From NCBI GenBank assembly GCA_019009955.1, contig CM032232.1:74936501-75000500 (forward strand): a DNA stretch of 64,000 nucleotides, in the 5' to 3' direction. A program made the translations under genes and the position numbers. Positions 23,925 to 36,200 of the stretch are shown piece by piece; position 1 is the first letter of the stretch; each line of letters begins with the position of its first letter. The stretch is from Riptortus pedestris. Taxonomy: Eukaryota > Arthropoda > Insecta > Hemiptera > Alydidae. The notes below the pieces were generated by a model, which did no database searches, was not told the DNA's origin, and was given only the letters and a program-made list of their open reading frames with translations.

Positions 23925-24190
23925 CTCAAAAATGGAAGTTCAGAGATGCTCAGTATGACCCCCTCCAGACACCCGAGCAATATCAACTTGATACTCAAAC
24001 TAGTTCCACACTCTCTGTAGCATATCAAGCGTAACAGTTTGGATGCGCTTATTTCTTGTTTCAAATCATCAATGGTGACTGGGAGTGGTGGCCGAAACAC
24101 CATATCCTTAACACCATAAGAAAAAATCACAGGAAGTAAGATCAGGGCTTCTTGGAGGCCAGTGATGAAGTGCTGTCACGGGCTACCTAG
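23925..24190 (-). pseudogene. Tc1/mariner transposase C-terminal fragment
   Basis: Across shifted frames the minus strand reads WPPRSPDLTSCDFFLW, then PPLPVTIDDLKQEI, then DMLQRVW and GGGHTEHL. These are consecutive motifs of the C-terminal catalytic half of mariner-type (IS630-related) DDE transposases; the PDL aspartate region precedes the third catalytic residue. Stops and frameshifts interrupt it and the N-terminal half is missing, so it is inactive. Confidence 0.75.
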
Positions 24191-24572
24191 CGGTTTAATA
24201 CACCACCTATCAGGAGGTTGAACACCATAATTCGTTCGAAATGCACACTGAACAACTATATTCGATTCACTTTTGCCGTACTCAATAACATAAAAAGCTT
24301 TCTGTTGAGCGGTCATCATCTTAGCATCAACTGTCGCTGACGCCTCGTCAATAGTGCCTCAAGCAAACAAATGAGCAACTAAATGAAACTTTATTGCTCC
24401 TTTAATTTGCCGACAGATAGTGCTTAGCTCTGCCTTTTTTCTTTGTAGAGTTTTAAATTCCTAAAGTTGAGGTATTCTTTTTGAATCACCGTGTATTATA
24501 TTATATATTATATTTTATTATACCCTATTTATATTTGAGATGACTCATTTTCTGTTCGGAATTGATTTTTAG

Positions 24573-24666
24573 GTTACAATAGGAGAATCAGTAGTTCTGA
24601 GCTCCTCAGATGCCAGTTGGGCAAGTCAAATTCTCTTAGGACACCCTGCTATGCCCACAGCTACAG
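24573..24666 (+). CDS. Pop2: Pop2 first coding exon
   Basis: The acceptor TTTTTAG precedes 24573 and the donor ACAG|GTAAAT follows 24666. The ATG at 24651 begins M-P-T-A-T, like the M-P-A-A-T start of vertebrate CNOT7, which is why I take it as the main start; position -3 is G. The 78 nt before it are open in the same frame (VTIGESVVLSSSDASWASQ…), and they contain an out-of-frame 9-codon uORF at 24610-24639. The exon ends in phase 1, matching the two nucleotides that begin exon 27638. Confidence 0.8.
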
Positions 24667-26495
24667 GTAAATATGCATTTCTTTCATTATATTTTAGATC
24701 AAATATTGTTTTCAGTAACACTATAAAATCATTCCCTTCAGAGGATTTTCCAATGACTATTAACCTATCTTCCTTAAGGGATACAATTATTTTATAATAA
24801 TATCTAGTGTAAGCCATTGAAGTTATTTATAAGAAAATTTAGGTCATTTTATATTCATAGCTTATTTCATTTTGTGCCTGATTGTGTTGGATTAAAACAA
24901 AATAGTTTTGTAGATGGTCTGTGATTGTAAAGCACAAAGCTGTTCTACTTATTGTAAAGCACACCTTGATGTTTGAAAGAAGAGAATAATTTAATATTTG
25001 ATTGAAGAAAATAGAAATTAATCTTTGGCTGAATAGCCAATGAGTATAGTACATAGTACAGCACCTCTTATAAAAATAACCTCTTAACTGAAAACTTCTT
25101 AGCTATTAAGCTATTATCTGATTAACTATAGATAGATAAACACAAAATATGTGCTAGAATATTTTTTCAGTTAGTTGCATTTGTGTAATCAAGAGTTAAC
25201 CATAAATTAATGTATTATGATAATAAATAGGCTAATGAGCTCGGAATTCTTTGTTGGGACTAAAGCAGTTGAGAAGGTTCATTTTTTTTACTTTGCTCCA
25301 GTGTGAGAGGAGGTGTATTTACCTCTTGTTTCTCATTAAATTCACGGATTAGGACACATGAACCAAGGTAAGAGCCTTGTCTAAGTTGTCCGTTTCATTC
25401 AGTACATAATTAATTTTAATTTATACTTAGGCTTCTGTTAAGAAATTATGTTAATTTAATACATCTTTTTAATATTTAAAAAATATATTGGTTTTGTAAA
25501 GAGACTTGTCCTGTTGATTTGTAGCTAGCGATTTATTAATCTATATACTGATTCTTGAGCATTACAGGTTTCATTTCAACCGTTGCAAAAATGTTTTACT
25601 TTCAAAGTGACCCACTTAATGTTTCTGATTTTACATTTAGCTTTGGTCTCTTAAAATTACATAAAATATCAGTGGCCTAGGCTTGCTCATTATTAGGTTT
25701 TATTTTTCCAATTTAACTTTTGCAGTGCATCTGTATAAATCCAGTTCCTCAAGCAGGGGCTGCAGATTTCCCATGTGCTGGATTGTCATTCTGGTGATCT
25801 CATCTCACCATTTATTTTCTATTTCTCCCATAGTAGTGTGTTTGTGCTTGTTCATGCGAGTATGTGTGTGTGTGTGTGTTTTTGTTTGTGATGCCAATCA
25901 TTTTGACGGTAAACTTGATTTATTTGCATCCATGAACGATAATCAGTTTTCAATATTCGTCCAATTGCCATTCTATGCTTCGTGTGTAAAACAATAATAC
26001 AAATGCAATTTGATGAAAATGAAGGAATTTCCTTATAGAAAAAGAGATTACGGTATATCACATGGAAAGACCTAGCTATGATCTAGAAAAGTTTTTATTT
26101 TGATGCCCGTAGGTTACAAAACATTATTCTACTTTTGTGTGTGTGTGTGTGTGTGTGCGTGTGCGTGCAGGCATGTGTGTGTGTGTGTGTGCGTGTGCAT
26201 TGATATGGATATGTGGTATGAAAGTAGGAAATAACTATTTTTAATTTTTTTCTGAAATTCCTTTGTTTTTATTTACATCACTTAGTTTTTCTGTATTCAT
26301 GTTTCATGATTAGAATTTTTAATTATTCATCTGAATTTATTTTCTTCTTTGTTTATATTGTGTTTATTGTTAATTTTAGCTGATTTCCCTTAAGGAAAAT
26401 CAGCTATTGAGGTCGTACTCATGATGCGAGTTTCGAAAAATTTCTTCAAATGTCCATCGATCCTACCCAGGAGATGACGAAAATGAGGTCCGTTC

Positions 26496-26551
<56 letters not shown>

Positions 26552-29500
26552 CTGTTAACGCTCTAGCGGTTGGAATTTTTGTTTGATCGTTACCAAACTC
26601 AGAATTTAATCGTTTTATGTAAAAAGGATGATCATGCTCGTTAATGGCTGAAATCGGACCAGTGGAAGGGGGGGTTTAGAGGGGGGATTTTTGAAAATTC
26701 AAAATATCTCCGTTATTATGCGTCGGATCGAAAAAGTGTATAGAATAAATCTTATTGTAAATTCAATTTACTATAAATATTGGTCTATACATTTATTCTG
26801 TATCTTGAATATTAACCGAGATATTTACATTTGTATTCTGCGTGTGGTCGCCAGTAGGCTATGTTCGGACTTTCCGCCGGAAGCTTTGGCGGCCGTTTCC
26901 ATAACTATTCGTCCCTCGTGAATAGGTTTAGAGGTTAGGTTAACTGTTTTTTGGGGCTAGAAACTACTGGGTTATTACGCCCTAAATATTGTTTTAGGTT
27001 TAGAGGTTTCTTACTACTACAGTTGTTATTAGGCAGATTTCTCTATTGTAAAACTTCACGTGGGAAATCTGCTTAGTTTATGCAGCCCCTGCGTGACGGA
27101 CTTTTATTTGATATTTGTAATAGTAAATGTGTTTATTTAGTTGTACTGTGCTCATAGAAACAAAAGACCTTCATATCGAGTTTTTATGGGAAGGAAATAA
27201 ATGTTATATACAACATATATGCATACATACCTATATAAATTTGAATGCATCCAACTTTTTTTCAACTAATAGATAGGATCACTGGATATTCAAAAATTAC
27301 ATTGTGAGTACAACCCGTATACTTGTTTTTCTTAAATGGGAAACGCTTATGTCGATTAAAGTCGATCAAATAAATTATGGACTATTTTTTTTTACAGTTC
27401 CTTTAAACCACTCTGAAATCATTTAAGTATTTAGAAATAATCATTTATTAGACAATTGCTCATCCAAGTTGAGAACACTCTTCACCCAATACTTGAAAAA
27501 TCGCAAAAAAAAAAAAAAAAAAAAAAAAAATGTGTATTGTTTATATTATATTTTATCTTTAGTAATCTGTTCATTTTACCTTGGCTAGAAAAGTGGATGT
27601 TAATAAATAATAATAATTTTAATCCTACTTGTTTTAGGACACAGTGGGGTAATCCCAAGCAATGAAGATTGTGGTATTCGAGATGTCTGGGCACATAATT
27701 TGAAAGATGAGTTCAAAGTTATACGGAAAATAATTCATAAATACAATTATGTTGCCATGGTGAGTTTGGTTTACTTTATGTATTATTTATAATAATAAAT
27801 GTTTGATTAGTATATCATCCTGCTTTCTATAACTAATTTGGTTATTTTTCTTTTTTTTGAATATGTGTTTATCTTCTTTCTTTTAATTTGCTGTTGCTTC
27901 ATTTTAATTCTTTATATTATGTTTAAAGTTTTTTTTTACCTGTATTATAGTTAATATCAAAGATTGGCTCTCAGACAGCCAGCTCATGAAAATCTTGCTC
28001 TCTGCTTAGTCTATGCTTGCTCAAAAGTGTTCTTTAAAATAAGTTCTTTTTTGAATTTATTAAAGTAATTTAATGAATGTTTTTAATTTAAGTATATAGG
28101 ATGATAGAGGCAGATTTTAGAATGTATGATGGAATTTAATAAATTGGACAATGTTCAAAGAAACAGAACAGTACAAAGTTTCCCTTTCTCTGCATAGACT
28201 ACTACTTATAGGTTCAATAAATAACTTCTTATAGGAGGAAATTATGAGTACATTTTTAACATATTAAAATATATAATTCAGTATTGATTTTGTTGTTATA
28301 AATAGCATTATAAAAATTTAATTAGAAGCACAGAGATGGAGCCTTGTTGAAACATGGCTCATTATACTGTGGATCTTAGAATAATTTGTGTCTTCCTAGT
28401 CCCAGTCTGATTAATTTAAAAATAAGATTATGCAATATATTTCTTTTGTGTCACTATGCTCTAGCGATTCTAGAAGTAAAACTCTACCTAATTCATTCCA
28501 AATGAGTCAGTACTGGGAGGTACAGGATTTGTGAAACTAGGCAGTTCTGATAGAGGAGATAGTCTGTGGGCTGGCCAGTGTTACCTGCTGAAAAGATCTG
28601 ACAACCTTTCAGTATGGGGTTATAACATCTCCAGGGGCCTCTCATTTTCTTTTAGCAGATTTCCCTCAGTGGTATCAGTTATTGGAGTTGAAATTAATTT
28701 CAATTGAAGTTGAAACGATTTTCAAAAAATTTCATGAGACGGAGACAAAAATGAGGTCTGTTCAAAATTATATATATTTTGTAGCTTTTATTTAATTATT
28801 ACTCAACTTGATTTTTAAATATTTTATGTAAAACTAAAGATGAAGTTAGTTAATGGCTGAAATCAGACAAATAAAAGATGGGGAATTTTGAAATACCTCT
28901 ATTATTATACGTTGGATCGAAAAATTGTATAGAACAAATCTTACTGCTAATTTCTCCATCTTGAATATTAACAGAGATCTTTGCATTTGTACAATAATTT
29001 TCAGCCTTCATTTAATCCCCTTTCCAACTCATGTCATATTAACAATACATTGTTATATCATGAAGCACTTTATTCCAAGCATAAATATCAAATATTGTTT
29101 TCATTGATCATTTACTTGGTGAGTTACAAGCAAATATGTTGATTGATGATATCATCAATTACGACGTTAGTCCTTAACTTAAAAATGTTTATTTGATCTA
29201 TACCACACTCGTATTTAACCATTTCATGCAGCACTTAAGTTCATAGTCGTTAATGGCTGAAATCAGTCTAGGAACTTAAAAATGTTTATTTGATCTATAC
29301 CACACTCGTATTTAACCATTTCATGCAGCACTTAAGTTCATAGTCGTTAATGGCTGAAATCAGTCTAGGAATAAGGGGAGTTTAGAGGGCGAATTAGAAA
29401 ATTCAAAATATCTATTGGGTTCTACAATAGTTATTTTATACATTCTCTCGAAGCTCAATTAGCGAGTTATTCAGCCGTTTGTAATTATTTTCATCTTATA

Positions 29501-30236
29501 GTAAACGCCCACTTCTTCTGATGAGCATGATTTTTACTTAAAATAGAAAATGTATGGTGAGAAGTGATTAGTTGTGTGATATACTAATAAATGGAAAGTT
29601 TGTTTAGTTTCCATAGCTCCTGTGTGACAGAGTTTTTATCTTCAAAGTTCATTTTGTTCATTGGTATACTGCAAGTTTTGTGGATTGATATTATTCTTTT
29701 TGATTTTTGAATTTCTCTGCTGCTGTTAACAAAATCTTGGATTCTGTTAACAGATTTGGTCTCTTGCTAACTGGTTGGAGTTAATTTTGATCTTTGTTAT
29801 GTCTCTTCTTAGTCATGAATTTTATCTTATTGTCTACAATGATGGAAACAGAGCTAGGAACTACTGGACATGGAACTTCACATATTTGATTGAGAACTAC
29901 ATGTTTAAGGAAACTATATCCTTGAAAACCTAATGTATTGTATAAGGGTTTAAAAAGTGACTGTTATGATTTTGAATATGTATCATTTTTGGAAACTTAA
30001 GAAAGAAGAATTAATCAGAGAAAAAGGAGGAGATTATAATTGAGAAAAAGTTATTGGCAGTGTAATAGAGAATAGAAGAAAATGATTGATGTTGAAATAA
30101 AAATTAAAAATAAATATTATTATTGGATTATTAGAAATTATTATTAAACAAAAATGTCAAGAGTTAGGTTGTATTTAACAAAAATGGCATACAAAGTATA
30201 TTAACACACACATGTGCATTCACACACACACACACT

Positions 30237-30272
<36 letters not shown>

Positions 30273-33200
30273 CGTGCAAACTCACTCACACTCACAACAT
30301 GATTGAGAAAGAAATAGGGGGGACTCTCTATCTCTGGTCTGGTCTGCTTGCTAGTGTATCTTTACACTTCCAAAGTCTCTGAACCAAACAGGTGCAATTA
30401 TATTGCATAAATAATGTATTCTCTATTCAGTGCCCACTCATGCTCATGACAGTATTTTTTTTTTCCTTTTTATTGGTAGATAGGTTCATTTTTTCTTTTG
30501 GTAAAAATAGATGTTTTATTCAAACAATTGTATTAATTTGTTTTTCCAATTGTTAATGTTATAGAGATTATTAAATATGTGAATTGTTAATCGAAATATC
30601 AAATTGAATTCAAGATAATGCGATGAAGGATAATCAATGGCTTAGAAAAAGTCTAAATGGAGAGTTATTAGGAATCTAGAAAAAGAACTGGCATCATCAT
30701 AAACTAAACCCAAACTAATTTTCTTTATAGTGTGAAGCAAATTACAGCAGTGCTTACCAAAAGTTTTTTTTTATCATAATCCACTGTCCCTTTCCTACCG
30801 CCTTATGACATTATCAGTAAATATTTCTCTAGAGACCATATCGTCCTCACAACATCCACAGAACTGCATGTTTTATATTGTACTCGTATAAGTGAAGTCA
30901 TGACATTTTCTCGCCTGGAAATATGTTTCTGCAATATGTTCTGTATATTACAAGCATCCAATATTTAGTCCCAATGTTTTTTCCTTCATTTGTTTTTGTG
31001 TAGGTCAGGAGTTCCCCCCCCCCTTGTGTATCTGGATGGGTTGTGCCTCTGAGCGCATATCATTCCTACATCATTCTTTCATAGACTTCTACAAATATGA
31101 CTTTCCAGCGGTTTAATAGCTCCTTGATTTTTATTGATTGGAGGAAGGAAGCCTATTCTCCATGCTCAACCCCCAGTATCTCCCTGAACCAAACTAAAAG
31201 TAGTTACAGTTATGTTACAATTTATTCAGAAATATATACTTTTGTCTATAAAAGTCATTGACATTAGTATTTTTTTAATCCATATTTCTGTATAGTTCTA
31301 GACTCTATAACTTCATCTACTTGAAAATTTTATAACACTTAACAAAATTGTAAGTTTTTAAGAAAAAATTATTAGAAGAACAGGACAGCCATTTCTTAAG
31401 CAATGCATTGTTTCTCGACCCAAGAGATAAGAATTGCATTAACTTGTTAAGATAACTCAATATATTAAATAATGTATATATTTTTGTTAGCTCTAAGGTT
31501 ACTGTACTCATAGGCAATTAGAATTCTTCACGTAATGGTATTGACACTAAGATAAGTATAGAAGGGATGAGTAAAACAAAGGATTGCTTTCTGCAATAAA
31601 TGACAAGAGAAGAATAAAAGTAAATATTGCAATTGGTTACTGATACCTGCATAGAATTGAATATAATAGATTTTATTGTCCCTATAACAAAACACATTGA
31701 AAAATGATTAGCAAGTATACTCTGATCTTAATCTGTTCTGGGGAGGAGAACTTGGTTAGCCACTCTCCAAAACCAAAAGGCTAAAACTTGGACCATAAGT
31801 ATTTAATTCCCACAGCTACACACTGTCCCTTTAAATAAATTAGTGTGAGCAATAAATAGTGTTACTTTTTCTTAGTTCATATTAAGCAGTTAACCTATTA
31901 ACTTTTTATGTTTGTATTCTAATTTAATTTTGTTTCTAACTGACCCATTAACATTTCCATGGAACATTAACACATTGTTTTCTGTAAAGACTCATTTACT
32001 CATACTTATATTTTTACTTTAATATGTTATATTTATAACTTGCTATTATAAATTTTTACTTGTATTTAATGAAAGATTTCTATTTCTATTCTTTTATTCT
32101 AATGCTTATTAACATTTCTTTGATAATATCAAGCAGGGTATTAGAAATTTGGGATAAACCTAATTAACTTGTGATTCATGTTTGAACCAGCACCTGGTTT
32201 TGGTTGGCCCCTTGCTATATTATCTAAATGGCTTCCTCCAGGAACTGTATTTTTAACTATACCATTCTTCTGCGGATCTCTAGAAATCTTGACTTTCCTG
32301 CAGATTAAGTACTACTTGTTTTTTAGAGAATTTAGGACGGATGTTGGCCACGCTCAACTCTCCTGTTTTATCTTGGCTTGGGACTGGCAGAGAATATACC
32401 AAACCTTAAACTCTTACGTTAGCAACACTATGTCTTCCTTGGACAAAAATTAGTTGTCTTTCTTCTGCAGGCAGACCATAACTGTAGGGGTATTCTCCCC
32501 CCCCCCTCCTCCCACCAATGGGGAAGGTACTAGGAATTGAAATTAACTTTGCTGGTAGCAGCATTCTGTATGCAATAGCATAGCAATGTGCAAACTGTAA
32601 TAATCTGTTCAAAATGCTGAAATTGAATTTGCTAATAACAGGCCAAGTGCTTTAGTTAATAATGAAGTAAGTAGGCATATTACAATGTGCCACTCAATTT
32701 AAAAATTAAAAGTAATTTAGGTAATAAATTTCAATTAAAAAAAAAAAATTAAGGAATAACACAGATGTCTGAAACAAAACAACAGGAGTCTGCACATTTA
32801 GTTTATGAGGCATAACTAAACTACAAGATGTATATTTCTTTGAATACTTATACTAGTTATATAGTTTATATAACTTTCAATTTTATTTATTTTTTTTAAT
32901 TATTTTCAAGAGGGTTGTTGCCGATACAGTTTAAGACACCCCAGAAACCAAATTTATTGGAACAACTGATTTATGTTACCTAGACTTAAATAATTTTTGA
33001 AACATTAAAACCTATCACACTGAAGCACAGGTTGAGGCATTATATCCTATCCAGATTACTAACATTCAATAAAATCTCTGTGTTCATGTCAAGTACACTC
33101 AAAAACTGCACTACTGTTAGTAGCTGGTGATAATAGCTTAACTATAGTTATACGTGACTGCTTTAGGCTGCACTTAGTTATTAATATCTCATTGGGGCCA

Positions 33201-36200
33201 TTACTCTCATAACTCTTTGGTTCTTGTAGAAAGCGCAACTAAATGTTTTTTTTATCGGGGGAAAATGTTAAAACTGAATAGAGAATAATAATAGTTAGGG
33301 GGAAAATGAAAGTTGTGTTTAAGGGAAATAGAAAGGAAGAGAATATTTTACATATCAAGTAAGAAAACCCCAACAAATGGGGTGGACAAATTGAACTATA
33401 AGTTGTAAAACAATTAAAAGGCAAGCAAAAAATAAAATCTAGTATGTCAATAATTTTTAGTTCCAAAAGTCAACCGTTATTTTTTTATTAATTAGTATCA
33501 TACTTTCTCCTAATCTTTTTGTTAAAATAGCGCACTATTTTGTTTTCACTAAAAATACAAAATGAGGAATGCTATGTCTGATGGTTAATTTTTTTTTTTT
33601 GTTTTTACCATTATGTTAAACTGCTTGAATTTATTACAACCCCTACTTAATAGACAAGATTATAGTTTTTATCTTGTGTCTAATTAATTAGTAATGAACT
33701 AATAATATGAATTCTTTATTTATGCTGGTTGACTATGTGATTCATTGAAACATTTTGTTCCATGTTTTGTGATGGTTGCTGGTTGCTAAGAAATCACATG
33801 CAGGCCAACCTTGGTCGTCAGTAGTATGTATTATATAGGTTTTTCTAGATATCTTCTCCATTCTTATTGCTTTAGTTGTTGATTTCTTTTAATAATAATA
33901 ATGATTTTCTTAATTATTTAATAATTAATTTTACCTTTTTTTTTGTTAACTTTTAATATTTTGATTGACCAAAGCAGTGTATCTCAACTTGTGAAGATAT
34001 CTAAACATAATAACTTATATAAATTGCTATTTCGTGGAAACAAATATTGTGGGTTCAGTGGGGAATGGGTCATAAAATCATGGTTTCTCTGACCAATTAG
34101 TAAAAATACATGCTTCTTTTTAGACTTGTCAAAATTTTGCTCATTATTAATAAGGAAATTATTTAATTTATTTAAAATTCCTTTTTTGATGAATGCTGCA
34201 GTGGTAAAATGTTGAGACCCACTGCTACACCATACTGTAACCAGTGCTTTACATTTCTGTTTTTTATTTACAACTCTTGACGATTTATGGAATTTGCTTT
34301 TTTAATTTAACTTTAATTATCCTCCTCTGCAGCTAAATTATAATGATTTATACATTTTATTAGTGAATGAGAGAGGGAGAGAGGTAAAAGAGAGAAAACG
34401 TTATTTTTGAAGTATTTTAAAATAAAAAGCTTCTTACAGGTTTTTTTATTTTTTCTAACACCTATTATCTCAGTGGTGACTTCAGTCATACAACCATATG
34501 TTAATCCTAACTGCGTATGTTCCTTGGATCATCAAGTCCTGGGCATGTCTTGAGATGCAGCATTATCATCTCCTTGTTGACAATACAGACAGATTCAATG
34601 CAATGCAAATCATTTTTCAGCAATAATTTGCTGGAAATCATGATTTCTATCATCCTAAGTGTATCTACTTGTTCATGTCATGCTTGTCTGCTTGGATCCT
34701 ACTTTCAGGCTACGGTAATCCTCGATAATCCACCATTTATTCCATTCTTCTAAGATTTCAGATAAAACAGCTAATTTAATTTCTCTTGAATTCATCAACA
34801 AGCACTATGGTATAGACGCTGGACAGAGAGGTTGTTCCATTCAACTGATACTTTTGCAAGTTTATTTGCTTGTTATTTCCTGAGAAATTCTCAGTATGCT
34901 GTTATCACTGAAGAACCAATTTTGTCCTTGACTCCCTATGTGATCTAGCAAGTCCCCTCCCCATCTTTTCACTGATTTGCTAATGTGCCACAGAGAATGT
35001 TTTTAGGTATAGCTATCCCTCAGATAGAAATATTTTCTTCTTAGAATATACTATATGTTATAGGCAAATTCTATATGAACAACAATTGAATTATAGAAAT
35101 ATACTCTTATAAAATAAGAACAAAGGAAGAGTTGATTACATGTTCAGTCCATGCTTTAAAAAATAGCAATGAAACATGAGCTTACATGATTAAATCTGTC
35201 AGTCCTCTGTCTGCTGCTTCTCTCATGCTTTATTGAATGAGTTGTATTCTGATTTTTACTCCCATAGTACTTTCCCTGTAAGAAAGCACAATTATATGAA
35301 CTAATAATTTTTAAATCATAAATAATAGTTAATAATTTCTTCATCAGCCATATTTAGATTTTTCAAGTATCAGGTGATGAATTTAAGAGTCTCTTTCTAT
35401 ATATTTGAAAAGACCCAGATTCCAACTTTATGTGACCCCCTAAATTTCTGTCGCACTGTGATTCATAGGCTTTATTTTTCAAGTGTTCATTCCTGTTACT
35501 ACTGTTCAATACCTGTGTCCACTGAGTTTTATGAAAAAATGACTGCACAAATCAATAATAACTAATATATTAACTAACTTATTTAATTTATTCACTCTTC
35601 AAATATTGAAATATAGACTATAATTTGTTTTTCTTTTAAATTATTAATGTATAAAATTGCATCAAATTTATTGGTGGCCTTTATTCCATGTGAGACATTT
35701 TTGCACCTCTACTGATGTACTGATCCTTTATGTTGAAAAAGCAAATGTCTAATTTAGTGATTTTTTTTGTGAATATATGAATTTGCGAGTTAAATTTTAT
35801 TACCATGTATCAACATTTTGGTTGTTTTAAACAAATTTAACAAAAATGTTGTATTCTTATACTATGATGTAGTTTTGTTATATTAGTTCATTTAGTTTAA
35901 AAAAAAAATCTGTGAATTTTGGTGTTTCTAGATGTAGAAGAGAATTATTAAACTACTGAACTATTGGTGACAGTATTTTTTTAACATATTCTTTCAAAAC
36001 ATGCCAATATACTCATGAAACATATATATCCTGATTTTCTTTCACATACAAGCACACACATATGTGTATGTAACCTACCAAAATAGAATGTTGTACTTCT
36101 TTTATTACACCAGCAACAGCTTTAAAAACTTGACCAAATTTATTCTTTTTTTTCAGCAAGAACATATTTTTTTTTTAATGTATATTACTGGAATTCTGAC

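Larger units (their letters stand above)
23582..24493 (-). mobile_element. Tc1/mariner-like element, degenerate
   Basis: TA dinucleotides (23580-23581, 24494-24495) flank ends that are inverted copies sharing CAAAAAGAATACC followed by TCAACTTT/ACAACTTT. The interior encodes transposase remnants on the minus strand. At 912 bp it is shorter than an intact element (about 1.3 kb), and it has a 180-bp foldback inserted near one end. It sits in the Pop2 leader intron, 80 bp before the acceptor. Confidence 0.8.
20964..24572 (+). other. Pop2 leader intron
   Basis: 3.6 kb bounded by GT at 20964 and AG at 24571-24572. It holds a 60-bp (TC)n tract, a GC-rich block with a perfect 11-bp stem near 22635-22695, and a Tc1/mariner remnant with an internal foldback just before the acceptor. 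Nothing else is recognised. Confidence 0.5.
24667..27637 (+). other. Pop2 intron with family A and SINE fragments
   Basis: Contains a family A head fragment (25738-25830), (GT)n tracts near 25860-25880 and 26137-26198, a family A element in reverse (26378-27112), a tail fragment (27232-27350), an A26 run (about 27505-27530) and a SINE remnant that ends in the acceptor region. No gene is recognised within it. Confidence 0.5.

Noticed and set aside
32178..32453. 91-codon open frame on the + strand in the largest Pop2 intron
   Set aside because: Starts with a plausible-looking hydrophobic peptide but has no recognisable family, no splice context and no conserved neighbour; chance openness in a GC-richer patch is enough.
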